Positions 53,997 to 62,991 of a stretch of 64,000 nt of DNA are shown here, one piece after another. Origin of the DNA: Actinoplanes lutulentus (GTDB lineage: Bacteria; Actinomycetota; Actinomycetes; Mycobacteriales; Micromonosporaceae); NCBI RefSeq assembly GCF_003259845.1, contig NZ_QLMJ01000005.1:372001-436000 (forward strand), read 5' to 3'. A model generated the notes under the pieces. That model was not told where the DNA came from and did not search any database. It saw nothing but the letters and a program-made list of their open reading frames with translations. Position 1 is the first letter of the stretch; each line of letters starts with the position of its first letter. Made by a program: the position numbers and the translations under genes.

Positions 53997-54114
53997 GATA
54001 ACCCCCGTTACTTGATCGTGACGTTGGACCTTAGCGCATGCCTAATTCGGTGTGGGGTCGAACGATCCGGGGTGTGGCCGCGTGCTACCTGTCAACCACG
54101 CGGGGAGGCATTCG

Positions 54115-54456
54115 GTGAGGTACATATCCTTCAAGCCACGCAGATCGGAACACATCTGGCAGCGTCCATCGTGGAGCTGCCGGGCGTGCGGCCGGGCATG
54201 GCCGTGTGCTCCGGCGCAGGAGCATCTCACCGAGGGCGCCGACCGGGTTTCGCTCGCCATGTACATGTGGGGCAACCTGGATCAGGCCGTGAACGACCTG
54301 CCGCGACGGACGCCGGCCGACCTGTTCGAGCAGTTTCTGGGGTGGACCCAGGTCAGGCCGCCGGGACGACCTGGTCCTTCAGCCACGACGGGTCCGGGTT
54401 CACGAAACCCTCACCGGCGATCACTACCGTCGGTACGGTCTCGTCACCACCGGTGA
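54115..54456 (+). CDS. Small actinobacterial protein with CxxCxxxWPC motif
   Basis: About 113 residues. The middle reads WSCRACGRAWPCAPAQEHL, then LAMYMWGNLDQAVNDL and DLFEQFLGWTQV, a pattern I recall from short Micromonosporaceae proteins sometimes labelled flavin reductase without evidence. The Cys cluster may bind metal. GTG 54115 has GGAGG six bases upstream. After FLGW the frame runs on 100 bases antisense to the redoxin gene, so the C-terminus is unusual. Confidence 0.6.
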   Translation: MRYISFKPRRSEHIWQRPSWSCRACGRAWPCAPAQEHLTEGADRVSLAMYMWGNLDQAVNDLPRRTPADLFEQFLGWTQVRPPGRPGPSATTGPGSRNPHRRSLPSVRSRHHR

Positions 54457-54778
54457 TCGCGCGGACGGCCGCGGCGCCTTCCGGGTCCTGCCAGATGTCC
54501 ACCCAATGGAGGCGGCCGGCGTCGGGGCCGAGGCGGGCGCGCAGCCGCAGGCAGAACGGGCAGCCGGGCCGCCAGTAAACCACCGGCCGGCCGTCCAGGA
54601 CGGCGTCGGCGGCGCGCTCCGGGCGTGGGAAGACGCCTGGTGACACGGCCAGGGCCAGGCCCAGGAAGAGCAACAGCAGGAAGGCGGCTCCACCAGGGGA
54701 ACCGTCACCGATCTTCACGGCGGCGACGAGCACGCCACAGATGGCCGCCAGGATCGCGAGCCTCCACCGACGCAACAT
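54353..54778 (-). CDS. Membrane-anchored glutaredoxin/mycoredoxin-like protein
   Basis: A 141-residue redoxin. Two N-terminal membrane helices (LAILAAICGVLVAAV and AAFLLLLFLGLALAVSP) are followed by a thioredoxin-fold domain with VVYWRPGCPFCLRLRARLG (CPFC at 73-76) and VPTVVIAGEGFVNPDP. Mycoredoxins reduce mixed disulfides with mycothiol in actinobacteria; this one would act at the membrane. ATG 54778 lacks a Shine-Dalgarno sequence. It is divergent from allantoinase. Confidence 0.86.
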   Translation of the reverse strand: MLRRWRLAILAAICGVLVAAVKIGDGSPGGAAFLLLLFLGLALAVSPGVFPRPERAADAVLDGRPVVYWRPGCPFCLRLRARLGPDAGRLHWVDIWQDPEGAAAVRAITGGDETVPTVVIAGEGFVNPDPSWLKDQVVPAA

Positions 54779-54856
54779 GGAGCGGGACGCTACACCGCTA
54801 CCGCGGGTAGCGAAATCCCCGGCTGGGCGGATGATCTCCTGAGTGAAACAAACCCC

Positions 54857-54872
54857 TAATAGGGTCTGTACA
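54857..54872 (+). promoter_or_regulatory. Likely leaderless promoter of allantoinase
   Basis: TAATAG at 54857-54862 is nine bases from the ATG, with no Shine-Dalgarno sequence. It sits inside ACCC-CTAATA-GGGT, a short inverted repeat that may be a regulator site. Confidence 0.5.
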
Positions 54873-56194
54873 TGGTTGATCTGGTGGTGCGGTCCCGGCG
54901 GGTTCTGACCCCCGAGGGCGAGCGTGCGGCAGCGGTTGTGGTCCAAGGCGGAAAGATCGTGGCGATCAGTCCTTATGACGCCGAGATCGAGAACGTGACC
55001 GACGACGTCGATCTCGGTGACGATGCCCTGCTGCCCGGCCTGGTCGACACGCACGTGCACGTCAACGAGCCGGGCCGGACCGAGTGGGAGGGCTTCGCGT
55101 CCGCGACCCGGGCCGCCGCGGCCGGTGGGGTCACCACGATCATCGACATGCCGCTGAACAGCCTGCCGCCGACCGTGCACGCCGAGGCGCTGAAGATCAA
55201 GCAGGCGGCCGCGACCGGTCAGATCCACGTCGACGTCGGTTTCTGGGGTGGCGCGATCCCCGGCAACGCCGCTGACCTGCCCGAGTTGCACGCGAACGGG
55301 GTTTTCGGCTTCAAGGCGTTCCTCGCCGACTCCGGGGTGCCCGAGTTCCCGCCGGTCGACGCGGACGAGCTGGCCCAGGCCATGCATGTGGTCGACGCGC
55401 TGTTCGTGGTGCACGCCGAGGACCCCGAGCACCTCCAGGAGGCGGAGAGCTCGGCCGCGTACTCGGACTTCCTCGCCTCCCGCCCGGCCGACGCCGAACA
55501 CGCCGCGGTCGCCACCGCGATCGCGGTGGCCCGCGCCGCGGGCCGCCGGGTGCACATCCTTCATCTCTCCGCCGCTTCCGCTCTGCCGCTCATCGCGGCC
55601 GCACGAGCCGATGGGGTACGCGTAACCGCCGAAACCTGCCCGCACTACCTGACCCTGGACGCCGAGGCGATCCCGGACGGCGCCACCGAGTTCAAGTGCT
55701 GCCCGCCGATCCGGGACGGCGCGAACGCGGATCAGCTCTGGGAAGCCCTGGCCGACGGGCTCATCACCTGCGTGGTGAGCGACCACTCGCCGTGCACGCC
55801 GGAGCTGAAACGGCAGGAGTCCGGTGACTTCGCGGCGGCATGGGGTGGAATCGCCTCGGTGCAACTGGGTCTGCCCGTGATCTGGACCGCAGCTCAAGCC
55901 CGTGGGTACACCCTCGCCGACGTGGTGAAATGGATGTCACGCCGTCCCGCCGATCTGGCCGGGCTGCGGCAGAAGGGACGGATCGCTGTCGGCGCCGACG
56001 CGGACCTGGTGGCATTCCAGCCGGACGAGGAGTTCACGGTCGACGCGCACGCACTGCACCACAAGAACCCGGTTACCCCGTACGCGGGCAGGGTCTTGAA
56101 GGGTGTTGTGGGCACGACCTGGCTGCGCGGCAGCAGGGTGACCGGCGACGAGGCAGGCGGCCGTTTCCTTCTCCGCGGCGAAGGCGCGGAGTAG
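54872..56194 (+). CDS. allB: Allantoinase
   Basis: Hydrolyses allantoin to allantoate. The 440-residue amidohydrolase has [31 protein letters not shown] (the Lys that is carboxylated), [22 protein letters not shown] and [14 protein letters not shown]. It follows the urate operon in pathway order, though seven kilobases away. Allantoicase starts 10 bases beyond its stop. Confidence 0.95.
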   Translation: MVDLVVRSRRVLTPEGERAAAVVVQGGKIVAISPYDAEIENVTDDVDLGDDALLPGLVDTHVHVNEPGRTEWEGFASATRAAAAGGVTTIIDMPLNSLPPTVHAEALKIKQAAATGQIHVDVGFWGGAIPGNAADLPELHANGVFGFKAFLADSGVPEFPPVDADELAQAMHVVDALFVVHAEDPEHLQEAESSAAYSDFLASRPADAEHAAVATAIAVARAAGRRVHILHLSAASALPLIAAARADGVRVTAETCPHYLTLDAEAIPDGATEFKCCPPIRDGANADQLWEALADGLITCVVSDHSPCTPELKRQESGDFAAAWGGIASVQLGLPVIWTAAQARGYTLADVVKWMSRRPADLAGLRQKGRIAVGADADLVAFQPDEEFTVDAHALHHKNPVTPYAGRVLKGVVGTTWLRGSRVTGDEAGGRFLLRGEGAE

Positions 56195-56204
56195 AGGAGA
56201 TTTG

Positions 56205-57185
56205 ATGGACGAATTCACCGGGCTACCGGACCTGGCATCGCGGGCTTTCGGCGGTGGGGTGGTCTACGCCAACGACGAGTTCTTCGCAGCGGCGGACCAC
56301 CTGGTCCTGCCGGCGCCGGCGGGGCACGCGCCGAAGACGTTCGACCACAAGGGACAGGTCTACGACGGGTGGGAGACCCGTCGCCGCCGCGAGGCCGGGC
56401 ACGACTTCGCGCTGGTCCGGCTCGGTGCGCCCGGCATCGTCCACGGGGTCGACGTCGACACCTCGTTCTTCACCGGCAACTACCCGCCGGCCGCGTCGGT
56501 CGAGGCGGCGTCGGTGGAGGGATACCCGAGCAAGGACGAGCTGGAAGCGGCCGAGTGGACCGAGCTGGTCCCGCGCTCCGAGCTCAAGGGCGACGGCAGC
56601 AACCTGTTCGCGGTCGCCGACCGGCAGCGCTGGACCCACGTCCGCCTGCGGATCTTCCCGGACGGCGGGGTGGCCCGGCTGCGGGTGTACGGCGAGGTGG
56701 TGCCCGACCCGGCGCTGCTGCCGAAGACGTTCGACGTGGCCGCCGCGCAGTACGGCGCGACAGTGGTCGACTGCAGCAACATGTTCTACGGCCACCCGCA
56801 GCGGATGCTGATGCCCGGCCTCGCGCAGAACATGGGCGACGGCTGGGAGACGTCCCGGCGCCGGGACGACGCCAACGACTGGATCATCGTGAAGCTGGCG
56901 GCCCCGGCCGTGCTGCGCTTCGCCGACCTGGACACCAGCCACTTCAAGGGCAACGCGCCCGGCGCGGCCCGGCTGACCGGCCGGGACGAGCGGACCGGCT
57001 CGGAGGAGTGGGTGGAGCTGCTGCCCCGGGTGGCGCTGCGGCCGGACACCCCGCACCGGTTCAAGATCGAGAAGGTGCCCGCGGTGACGCATGTGCGGCT
57101 GGACATCTTCCCTGATGGCGGGATGGCGCGGCTGCGTCTGCTGGGTGACGCCGACCGAGGGTATTTGAAGGCCAGAATGGCGTAG
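56205..57185 (+). CDS. alc: Allantoicase
   Basis: Splits allantoate into ureidoglycolate and urea. The 326 residues contain two related beta-sandwich repeats, visible as YDGWETRRRREAGHDFALVRL and DGWETSRRRDDANDWIIVKL, each followed by DVDTSFFTGNYPP or DLDTSHFKGNAPG and RIFPDGGVARLRVYGE or DIFPDGGMARLRLLGD. ATG 56205 has GAGGAG upstream. Its TAG overlaps the next GTG by one base. Confidence 0.95.
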   Translation: MDEFTGLPDLASRAFGGGVVYANDEFFAAADHLVLPAPAGHAPKTFDHKGQVYDGWETRRRREAGHDFALVRLGAPGIVHGVDVDTSFFTGNYPPAASVEAASVEGYPSKDELEAAEWTELVPRSELKGDGSNLFAVADRQRWTHVRLRIFPDGGVARLRVYGEVVPDPALLPKTFDVAAAQYGATVVDCSNMFYGHPQRMLMPGLAQNMGDGWETSRRRDDANDWIIVKLAAPAVLRFADLDTSHFKGNAPGAARLTGRDERTGSEEWVELLPRVALRPDTPHRFKIEKVPAVTHVRLDIFPDGGMARLRLLGDADRGYLKARMA

Positions 57186-58297
57186 TGAGAACCGTTTCGC
57201 TCGTCCTGGTCGACCCGGCTGGCGTCGTGCTCGGCGCGCTGCCGCCTTTCGAGGTCGTCACCCCGTGGTGGCAGGAGGTCGCCGAGGTCGTCACGAAGGC
57301 CGGCGTCGAGGTCACCGTGCTGCGTTTGCTGCACGGTGACCGGCCGGCCCCGCCGGGTGGGCACGTGACCTATCTGGCTTCGACCGGCGCGCGCCCGGCC
57401 GGCCTTGTGCCCGTCGAGGTTGATCTCGCCGATCATCCGCTGCGGGCGCCCTACGCCGAGATCGGTGGGCCGGCCGCGTCGCTGGCCTGGGCGGCCGGCG
57501 CGCTGGATCGGATCGGTCTCGGCGGGGCGGTTCCGGTGCAGCAGCGGACCTGGAACCTCTCCGCGATCTGGCGGTTCGACCTGCCGGAGGACGGCAGGCC
57601 CGTTGCCTGGCTGAAGCAGGTGCCGGGGTTCTTCGCGCACGAGCCGGCCGTGCTGCGGATGGTCGACGCGGTGTCGCCGGGCCTGGTGCCCTATGTCCTG
57701 GCGGCCGGTGATCAGGGGCGGACGCTGCTGGCGCACGTGCCGGGGGAGGACCGTTACGGCGCCGGGCCGTCGTTGTGTGCCGAGGTGGTCGCCGCTTTTC
57801 ACCCGGTGCAGGCGCATTTCGCCGGACGGGTCGGCGAGCTGGCTGGTCTTCCGGACCACCGGGTCTTCGATCTCGATGCGATAAAACCGTATGTAGGCGA
57901 AATATCCGGCTTGGCGGACCTCCTCGACGGCCTCCCGGATCGGCTCGCCGCCGTCGCCGAATGCGGTCTCCCGGACACCCTCATCCACGGCGATCTCCAC
58001 CCCGGCAACGTGCGGACCAGCGCCGACGGCACCCTGACGATCGTCGACTGGGGTGACGCGGGCATCGGCAACCCGGCCTTCGACATCCTGCGCCTCAGCG
58101 ACGACCCCGGGGTGCTGCGCGACTGGGCCGACCGGTGGCCGGGTTGCGACGCGCTACGGGCCGTCGAACTGCTGCGTCCGGTGGCGGCGCTGCGGTCGGC
58201 CATCACCTACGCGGGTTTCCTCGCGAAGATCGAGCCGAGTGAATGGCCCTATCATGCGGCTGACGTGGAAGTGGCGTTGCGGGCCGCCCTCGATTAA
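57185..58297 (+). CDS. APH-family kinase with N-terminal Nudix-like region
   Basis: A 370-residue protein. The first 130 residues (VSLVLVDPAGVVLGAL, PWWQEVAEVV) look like a degenerate Nudix fold. The rest is an aminoglycoside-phosphotransferase/choline-kinase-type domain with catalytic LIHGDLHPGNVR and metal-binding IVDWGDAGIGNPAFDILRL. Start GTG 57185 overlaps the allantoicase stop (TAGTG), so it is co-translated with a catabolic enzyme, and a metabolite rather than an antibiotic is the more likely substrate (inference). It ends overlapping the convergent transglutaminase gene by four bases. Confidence 0.8.
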   Translation: MRTVSLVLVDPAGVVLGALPPFEVVTPWWQEVAEVVTKAGVEVTVLRLLHGDRPAPPGGHVTYLASTGARPAGLVPVEVDLADHPLRAPYAEIGGPAASLAWAAGALDRIGLGGAVPVQQRTWNLSAIWRFDLPEDGRPVAWLKQVPGFFAHEPAVLRMVDAVSPGLVPYVLAAGDQGRTLLAHVPGEDRYGAGPSLCAEVVAAFHPVQAHFAGRVGELAGLPDHRVFDLDAIKPYVGEISGLADLLDGLPDRLAAVAECGLPDTLIHGDLHPGNVRTSADGTLTIVDWGDAGIGNPAFDILRLSDDPGVLRDWADRWPGCDALRAVELLRPVAALRSAITYAGFLAKIEPSEWPYHAADVEVALRAALD

Positions 58298-59082
58298 CCG
58301 CGCAGCTGCACCAGCTCGTGGTGGTCGTCGAACGGCAGATCGCTGGCGGCCACCGCGAAGATCTCGGTGCGGGGCAGGGTGAGCATGCCGGACAGCGTCG
58401 TCGCCAGCGCTGTGTCGGCGGCGTCCCGGCCGGTCACGATCCGCATCAGTGTCTGGCGGGGTGCGAGCCGGGTGGCGTCCCAGACCGTCCAGCGGCCGTC
58501 GATCGCGGCCTCGGCGACCAGGTGGAAGTCCATCGGGGACAGCCCGGGTGCGTACACCGCGGCGACCCGGGCCGGGATGTCGCAGGCCCGGCAGAGCGTC
58601 ACCACGAGGTGGGCGTAATCGCGGCACACGCCGGCGGCGGCCAGCAGGGTGTCGACCGCGTCGGTGGTCGGCCCGCTCACCCCGCCCTGGTACGCGAGAT
58701 GCCCGAACACCCAGTCGGTGATCGCCCGCACCGTGGCGGCGGTGTCGTCGCCGAAGCCACCGAATCGGCTCAGGGCGAAGCCGCCGAGCCGGTCCGACGG
58801 GCAGTACCTGCTCGGGCGCCCGGCGACGATCCGCTCGACGTCGCTCACCGGGGGCGGCGGGTTGCCGAGGGGGACGGTCGCTTCATAGGTGACGGTCAGG
58901 ACGCCTTTCGGTACGCGTACCAAATGTTGTCGTCCTGGAATCTCGCGGACCGGGACGTCGGCGCTCAGGGTGAGTGATTCCGTCGCGGGCGAAGCCGCGG
59001 CGATCTGCAGCACGATCTCCGCGGGCTCGGTGACGTCGAATTCCAGAGTGCAACCAACCAGCGCGGCATCCACGATTCTCAC
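58294..59082 (-). CDS. Transglutaminase-like protein
   Basis: A 262-residue cytoplasmic protein. An N-terminal beta domain precedes a transglutaminase/cysteine-protease core with the triad in LLAAAGVCRDYAHLVVTLCR (Cys), SPMDFHLVAEAAIDG (His) and WTVWDATRLAP (Asp). Members of this group act as proteases or amidases. GTG 59082 is used here; GTG 59073 behind TATACG is a possible leaderless start. It is divergent from the PIMT-like gene across a very short gap. Confidence 0.85.
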   Translation of the reverse strand: MRIVDAALVGCTLEFDVTEPAEIVLQIAAASPATESLTLSADVPVREIPGRQHLVRVPKGVLTVTYEATVPLGNPPPPVSDVERIVAGRPSRYCPSDRLGGFALSRFGGFGDDTAATVRAITDWVFGHLAYQGGVSGPTTDAVDTLLAAAGVCRDYAHLVVTLCRACDIPARVAAVYAPGLSPMDFHLVAEAAIDGRWTVWDATRLAPRQTLMRIVTGRDAADTALATTLSGMLTLPRTEIFAVAASDLPFDDHHELVQLRG

Positions 59083-59115
59083 CGTATAGGCGTCAGGTTT
59101 CGTACGGTGTCATTC

Positions 59116-60186
59116 ATGGAGGACGCCCGCCGGCACTACCTCGATCTGATCCGTCACGACGGTGTGCGGCTGTCACCCGCGCTGGCGAAGGCATTCGGCG
59201 CGGTGCCGCGGGAGGTTTTCGTGCCGGACGGCTTCCATCGCCGCGACGGCCGGCTGGTGCTGCCGGCCGATCCCGAGTTCCTGCGTGCGGTCTACAGCAA
59301 CGACGTGCTGGTCACCAAGCTGCGCGGGCAGAAACCGATCAGCTCCTCCAGCCAGCCGTCGCTGATGGCCGTGATGATCGAGGCGCTGGACGTGCGGCCC
59401 GGTCAGCGGATTCTCGAGATCGGCGCGGGCACCGGATACAACGCCGCGCTGCTCGCCACGCTCGGCGCCGAGGTCACGACCGTGGACGTGCAGGACGACG
59501 TCGCGGATCGGGCGCGCGCAGCACTTGCCCGAGCCGGGATCACTGGGGTACGCGTGGAGACCGGCGACGGGTACACCGGTGGCCCGGACGGCCGTTATGA
59601 CCGGATCATCGTGACGGTCGGCGTGGCCGGGATCTCGCCGCACTGGATGAATCGGCTGCCCCGGGACGGCCGGATCGTCGCGCCGGTCGAGCACGCCGGG
59701 ATGCATCCGGTTCTCACGGCCGGGGCGGCGGGAGAGTTGTCGGTGGTGTGCCCGGCCGGCTTCATGAGCGCCGCCGGGCCGCTGGGTGCCCGGCATCCGG
59801 GTAGTCATCCGCCGCCGCCGGATTCGCCGCTGACCGGGTTGGAACCGGTGGTGCCGCCGCGCTGGGGTGCTCCGCTGGAGGCGATGGCTTATCGGGATCT
59901 GTGGTTCGCGGCGGGGGCGTGGCATCGACAGGTCACCTATGCCACGGTGCCCGGGCGGGAGCAGAGCCTGCTGGCGGTCCTGGCCTCGTCGTCGTCCTCT
60001 GCTGCTGCTGTCGTCCTTCCGGATGGCGCGATCCTGGCATCGTCGGAGCATGCTTGCGAGGTCGCGCTCGCTCTCAGCGACCGCTGGTGGACGCATGGCC
60101 GGCCGCCGATGAGCGCCTGGCGGGCCGCCCTGGAACCGGCCGGGCCTCTGCTCGTGCCGCGGACGTGGCGGCTCCACCGCCCGTAA
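59116..60186 (+). CDS. PIMT-like protein methyltransferase with C-terminal extension
   Basis: A 356-residue SAM methyltransferase. The first 210 residues are like protein-L-isoaspartate O-methyltransferase: KPISSSSQPSLMAVMIEAL, motif I ILEIGAGTGYNAALLA, and YDRIIVTVGVAGI. A further 140 residues form an added domain with PPRWGAPLEAMAYRDLWFAAG and ASSSSSAAAVVLP. Typical PIMTs are about 210 residues, so the extension may mark a different substrate. ATG 59116 lacks a Shine-Dalgarno sequence. Confidence 0.82.
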   Translation: MEDARRHYLDLIRHDGVRLSPALAKAFGAVPREVFVPDGFHRRDGRLVLPADPEFLRAVYSNDVLVTKLRGQKPISSSSQPSLMAVMIEALDVRPGQRILEIGAGTGYNAALLATLGAEVTTVDVQDDVADRARAALARAGITGVRVETGDGYTGGPDGRYDRIIVTVGVAGISPHWMNRLPRDGRIVAPVEHAGMHPVLTAGAAGELSVVCPAGFMSAAGPLGARHPGSHPPPPDSPLTGLEPVVPPRWGAPLEAMAYRDLWFAAGAWHRQVTYATVPGREQSLLAVLASSSSSAAAVVLPDGAILASSEHACEVALALSDRWWTHGRPPMSAWRAALEPAGPLLVPRTWRLHRP

Positions 60187-60195
60187 ACTGCGGAG

Positions 60196-60768
60196 ATGGA
60201 CATCTCCGTCGTCGCTGCCAGCGAGGCGACCTGGTCCGACCTTCAAAAGATCTTGGGTACGCGCGGAGAGCCGGCCCGCTGCCAGTGCCAGTGGTTCAAG
60301 ATCACAGCCGCTGAGTGGGGTTCGGTGCCGGTGCCGGAACGCTCGCGGCGGCTGCGGGCGCAGTCGGCCGGAGGCAGTGGTCTCGTCGCCTATGCGGATG
60401 GCGAGCCGGCCGGGTGGTGCGCGGTCGAACCCCGGACGGTTTATCCGCGGTTGTCCACGGCCCGGGTTCCGTGGACCGGTCGTGACGAGAACCGGCTGGA
60501 TGCCGCGGTGTGGGCCGTGACGTGCTTCGTCACGCGTACCGGATATCGGCGGCGCGGGGTGAGCCGTGCGCTGGTCGCCAGCGCTGTGGGGTTCGCGCGG
60601 GAGAGGGGCGCGCGGGCGCTGGAGGGTTATCCGATGGTGGTCGCCGCCGGCCGGGAGTACAGCTGGGGTGAGCTGTATGTGGGCAGCCGGAAGATCTTCG
60701 AGGAAGCGGGGTTCGTCGAGGTGAGCCGGCCTACGCCGCGACGCGTGGTGATGCGGGTCGAGTTCTAG
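60196..60768 (+). CDS. GNAT-family N-acetyltransferase
   Basis: A 190-residue acetyl-CoA-dependent transferase. Motif A reads VTCFVTRTGYRRRGVSRAL (the RxxGxS/A pyrophosphate loop) and motif B YVGSRKIFEEAGFVEV. Its substrate is unknown. TAAACT is six bases before the ATG, suggesting leaderless transcription. It follows the PIMT-like gene by nine bases. Confidence 0.85.
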   Translation: MDISVVAASEATWSDLQKILGTRGEPARCQCQWFKITAAEWGSVPVPERSRRLRAQSAGGSGLVAYADGEPAGWCAVEPRTVYPRLSTARVPWTGRDENRLDAAVWAVTCFVTRTGYRRRGVSRALVASAVGFARERGARALEGYPMVVAAGREYSWGELYVGSRKIFEEAGFVEVSRPTPRRVVMRVEF

Positions 60769-60771
60769 CTC

Positions 60772-62355
60772 TCACCATTTGCCTTCGCGGCGGTCGCGCC
60801 ACGGGCGGCCGTCCGGGTCGTAGACCAAGCGATAAGCCGGGACCGCCCAGAACCGCTGGTACCACGGCATCTTCTTGGTCTCGTGCGGCACCAGCCGGCC
60901 CGGCGGGCGCGGACCCTTCTCGCCGCCGAGATGCCAGTCGCGCAGCCGGTCGGCCGTCTCGGTCACCGCCCGTACCGCGTCGAGCGGGTCGAGCAGATCC
61001 GCGTCGTCACCGTCGGCCCGGTCCAGGTGCTCCCGCAGCAGCGACAATCTCAGCTCCCGCGGGAACCGCCGCGCCTCGTCACCGAGCCCGGCCGGATCCC
61101 GGGGCTCCCGGCCGTCGCGGGTGCCGTCCAGCGTCGCGCAGGACAGTTCGCTGTCGTGCGTCCACGAACGACGGTTGAAGTTGTCGCTGCCGACACTGCT
61201 CCACACGTCGTCGATGACGCAGACCTTGGCGTGCACGTAGATCGGCGTACCCACGTGGTTCTCCAGGTCGAAAACGTGCACCCGGTCGCCGGCGGCTTTC
61301 CGGCAGAGATCGATCGCCTGTTCGCGGCCGACCTGGTTGGGCGGCAGCGCGAACCTGCCGTCCACATCCGGGTACCGGGGCACCACCGCGATCAGATGCA
61401 GGTCCGGCTGCTCCCGCATCGCCTCGGCGAACAGCTGGGCGACCTCCTTCGACCAGAGATACTGGTCCTCCAGGTAGATCAGCCGGCGGGCGCGGCGGAT
61501 CGCCTTCGTGTACCCCCGTGCCACGGTGCGCTCACCCAGCTTCGCGAACCCGTACGCAGGGCGCATGGCCGGATAGGTGCGCAGCACCTGGACCGTCATC
61601 TCGCCGGCCGGCGGCGGGTCCGGCGGCTGCGGCGGGAGCCGGTCGGCGCGCATGTCCTCGTGCCGGAGCATGTCGGTGGCCGTGGAGATCGGGCCGTGCT
61701 GGTCCAGCGGCGCGGGATCGTTCCAGCGCTCCCGGAAGGAGAGGTCGAGGGTGCCGACGACCGGCCCCTTCAACGCCAGCTGGATGTCGTGCCAGGGCGG
61801 ATTCGATCCGTACGCCCCGGCCATCGACACCGCCTGCGGGTCACCGTGGTGCTGGTCGTCGTCGCGGCGGCTGTGGCACAGGTCGATGCCACCGGCGAAC
61901 GCGACGTCCAGCTCCTCCCGGCCGGGATGCCGGAGGACCACGAGTTTCTGGTGGTGTGAACCGCCCCGGCGTACCCGCTGGTCAAGCAGCACTTCGCCGC
62001 CACCGGCCTCGATGTCATCGCTGAGGGTGCGGTTCTCCTCCTCGCTGTACGCGAGTTTGTCCACATGGGAACGCCACAGCAGTCCCTTGACGATCACGCC
62101 GCGCTTGGCCGCGCCGGCGAAGAGCTCGGCGATCGTCGGGCCGTCGTCCCGCAGTCGCTCGTCCGGGTCACCCCGCCAGTCGGTGAAGAAGAGGTGATCA
62201 CCCGCTTGGAGGGCCTCCACTTCCGAGGCCAACCGATCGAAGTACCTTTGCCCGTGAATTAATGCTTCGACCGTGTTTCCCGTGTTCCATGTGGGTATGG
62301 AGGTGTCCGGGTTGCCGCGCTCAGCAGCGGTGAGAAGCCATTCTTGCGGCGGCAC
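60772..62355 (-). CDS. Phospholipase D / cardiolipin synthase-like protein
   Basis: A 527-residue PLD-superfamily enzyme with two HKD half-sites: RGGSHHQKLVVLRHPG with later DVAFAGGIDL, and PIYVHAKVCVIDDVWSSVGS. The spacing and the GGID and GSDNFNRRSW elements match phosphodiesterases acting on phospholipids. No signal peptide or membrane helix is clear. GTG 62355 follows AAGGGG. It is convergent with the acetyltransferase, three bases apart. Confidence 0.88.
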   Translation of the reverse strand: MPPQEWLLTAAERGNPDTSIPTWNTGNTVEALIHGQRYFDRLASEVEALQAGDHLFFTDWRGDPDERLRDDGPTIAELFAGAAKRGVIVKGLLWRSHVDKLAYSEEENRTLSDDIEAGGGEVLLDQRVRRGGSHHQKLVVLRHPGREELDVAFAGGIDLCHSRRDDDQHHGDPQAVSMAGAYGSNPPWHDIQLALKGPVVGTLDLSFRERWNDPAPLDQHGPISTATDMLRHEDMRADRLPPQPPDPPPAGEMTVQVLRTYPAMRPAYGFAKLGERTVARGYTKAIRRARRLIYLEDQYLWSKEVAQLFAEAMREQPDLHLIAVVPRYPDVDGRFALPPNQVGREQAIDLCRKAAGDRVHVFDLENHVGTPIYVHAKVCVIDDVWSSVGSDNFNRRSWTHDSELSCATLDGTRDGREPRDPAGLGDEARRFPRELRLSLLREHLDRADGDDADLLDPLDAVRAVTETADRLRDWHLGGEKGPRPPGRLVPHETKKMPWYQRFWAVPAYRLVYDPDGRPWRDRREGKW

Positions 62356-62455
62356 TGCAGCCCCTTCGAGGTCGACGACGCCCTCACCGTAAGCCTCCTG
62401 ACCGTCGCTCGCACGCGGAGCGCCGACCCCCCTTTCCTGCGGAGGAACAGATCAC

Positions 62456-62584
62456 ATGAGCAGTGAGCCGCTGGTCACCACGAGTGTCGCTGACGCTACC
62501 GAATCCACCGAGAGGGGCCTGCTGATCGCGGTCCTCCTGTTGGTCCTCGCGGGAACAGCCGCCATCCTCATGACAATGCCCTGA
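62456..62584 (+). CDS. 42-residue single-helix membrane protein
   Basis: The ATG follows GGAGGAAC by six bases, a near-ideal Shine-Dalgarno sequence. The product has a polar, acidic N-terminus (MSSEPLVTTSVADATESTE) and one helix (GLLIAVLLLVLAGTAAILM). Nothing similar is recalled. It is divergent from the phospholipase D-like gene by 100 bases. Confidence 0.65.
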   Translation: MSSEPLVTTSVADATESTERGLLIAVLLLVLAGTAAILMTMP

Positions 62585-62737
62585 CCCCAGGCGTTTAGTT
62601 TTGGCGGGGTATCGCGCTGACCATCCAGAACGAGCGATTCACGGGTGCCCGATGACGGCAGGGGCACGAGCTTCGACGGAGGCCGTTACGGGTCGGCGAC
62701 CGTGTGCGCCGCGTGCCAGTGGGTCGGGCTGATCCCG

Positions 62738-62820
62738 GGTGGTCCGGGTGGTCCGTGTGGGGTGGACCGGGTGGACCGGTTGGTCTGGGTGGACCGGTTG
62801 GTCTGGATGCTGCGGGTGGT
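62738..62820. repeat. GGTGGACC tandem repeat
   Basis: GTGGACCGGTTGGTCTGG occurs twice in exact tandem (62771-62788 and 62789-62806), preceded by looser GGGTGGTCC and GGGTGGACC units. Confidence 0.8.
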
Positions 62821-62991
62821 GCTCAGTGCTGCGAAAACGGTCGTAAGACAGCGCTGGAAGCCAGTTCGCCCCGGCAGTCGGCTCGTCCGGCGCTCGGCCC
62901 GTCCCGGCGGCCAGCTCGTCCGGCGGTAGGGGCCGGATCTCCGCCCGTCGGGGCCGAAGACAACACGCCGCGAGCACCCGCCGTCCCGCTG

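Noticed and set aside
57185..58297. Aminoglycoside resistance gene
   Set aside because: The fold is APH-like but the gene is coupled to allantoicase and has an unusual N-terminal part; nothing specific to antibiotic enzymes is seen.
59116..60186. Lanthipeptide-type methyltransferase cluster
   Set aside because: No precursor peptide, synthetase or dehydratase is nearby; neighbours are ordinary enzymes.
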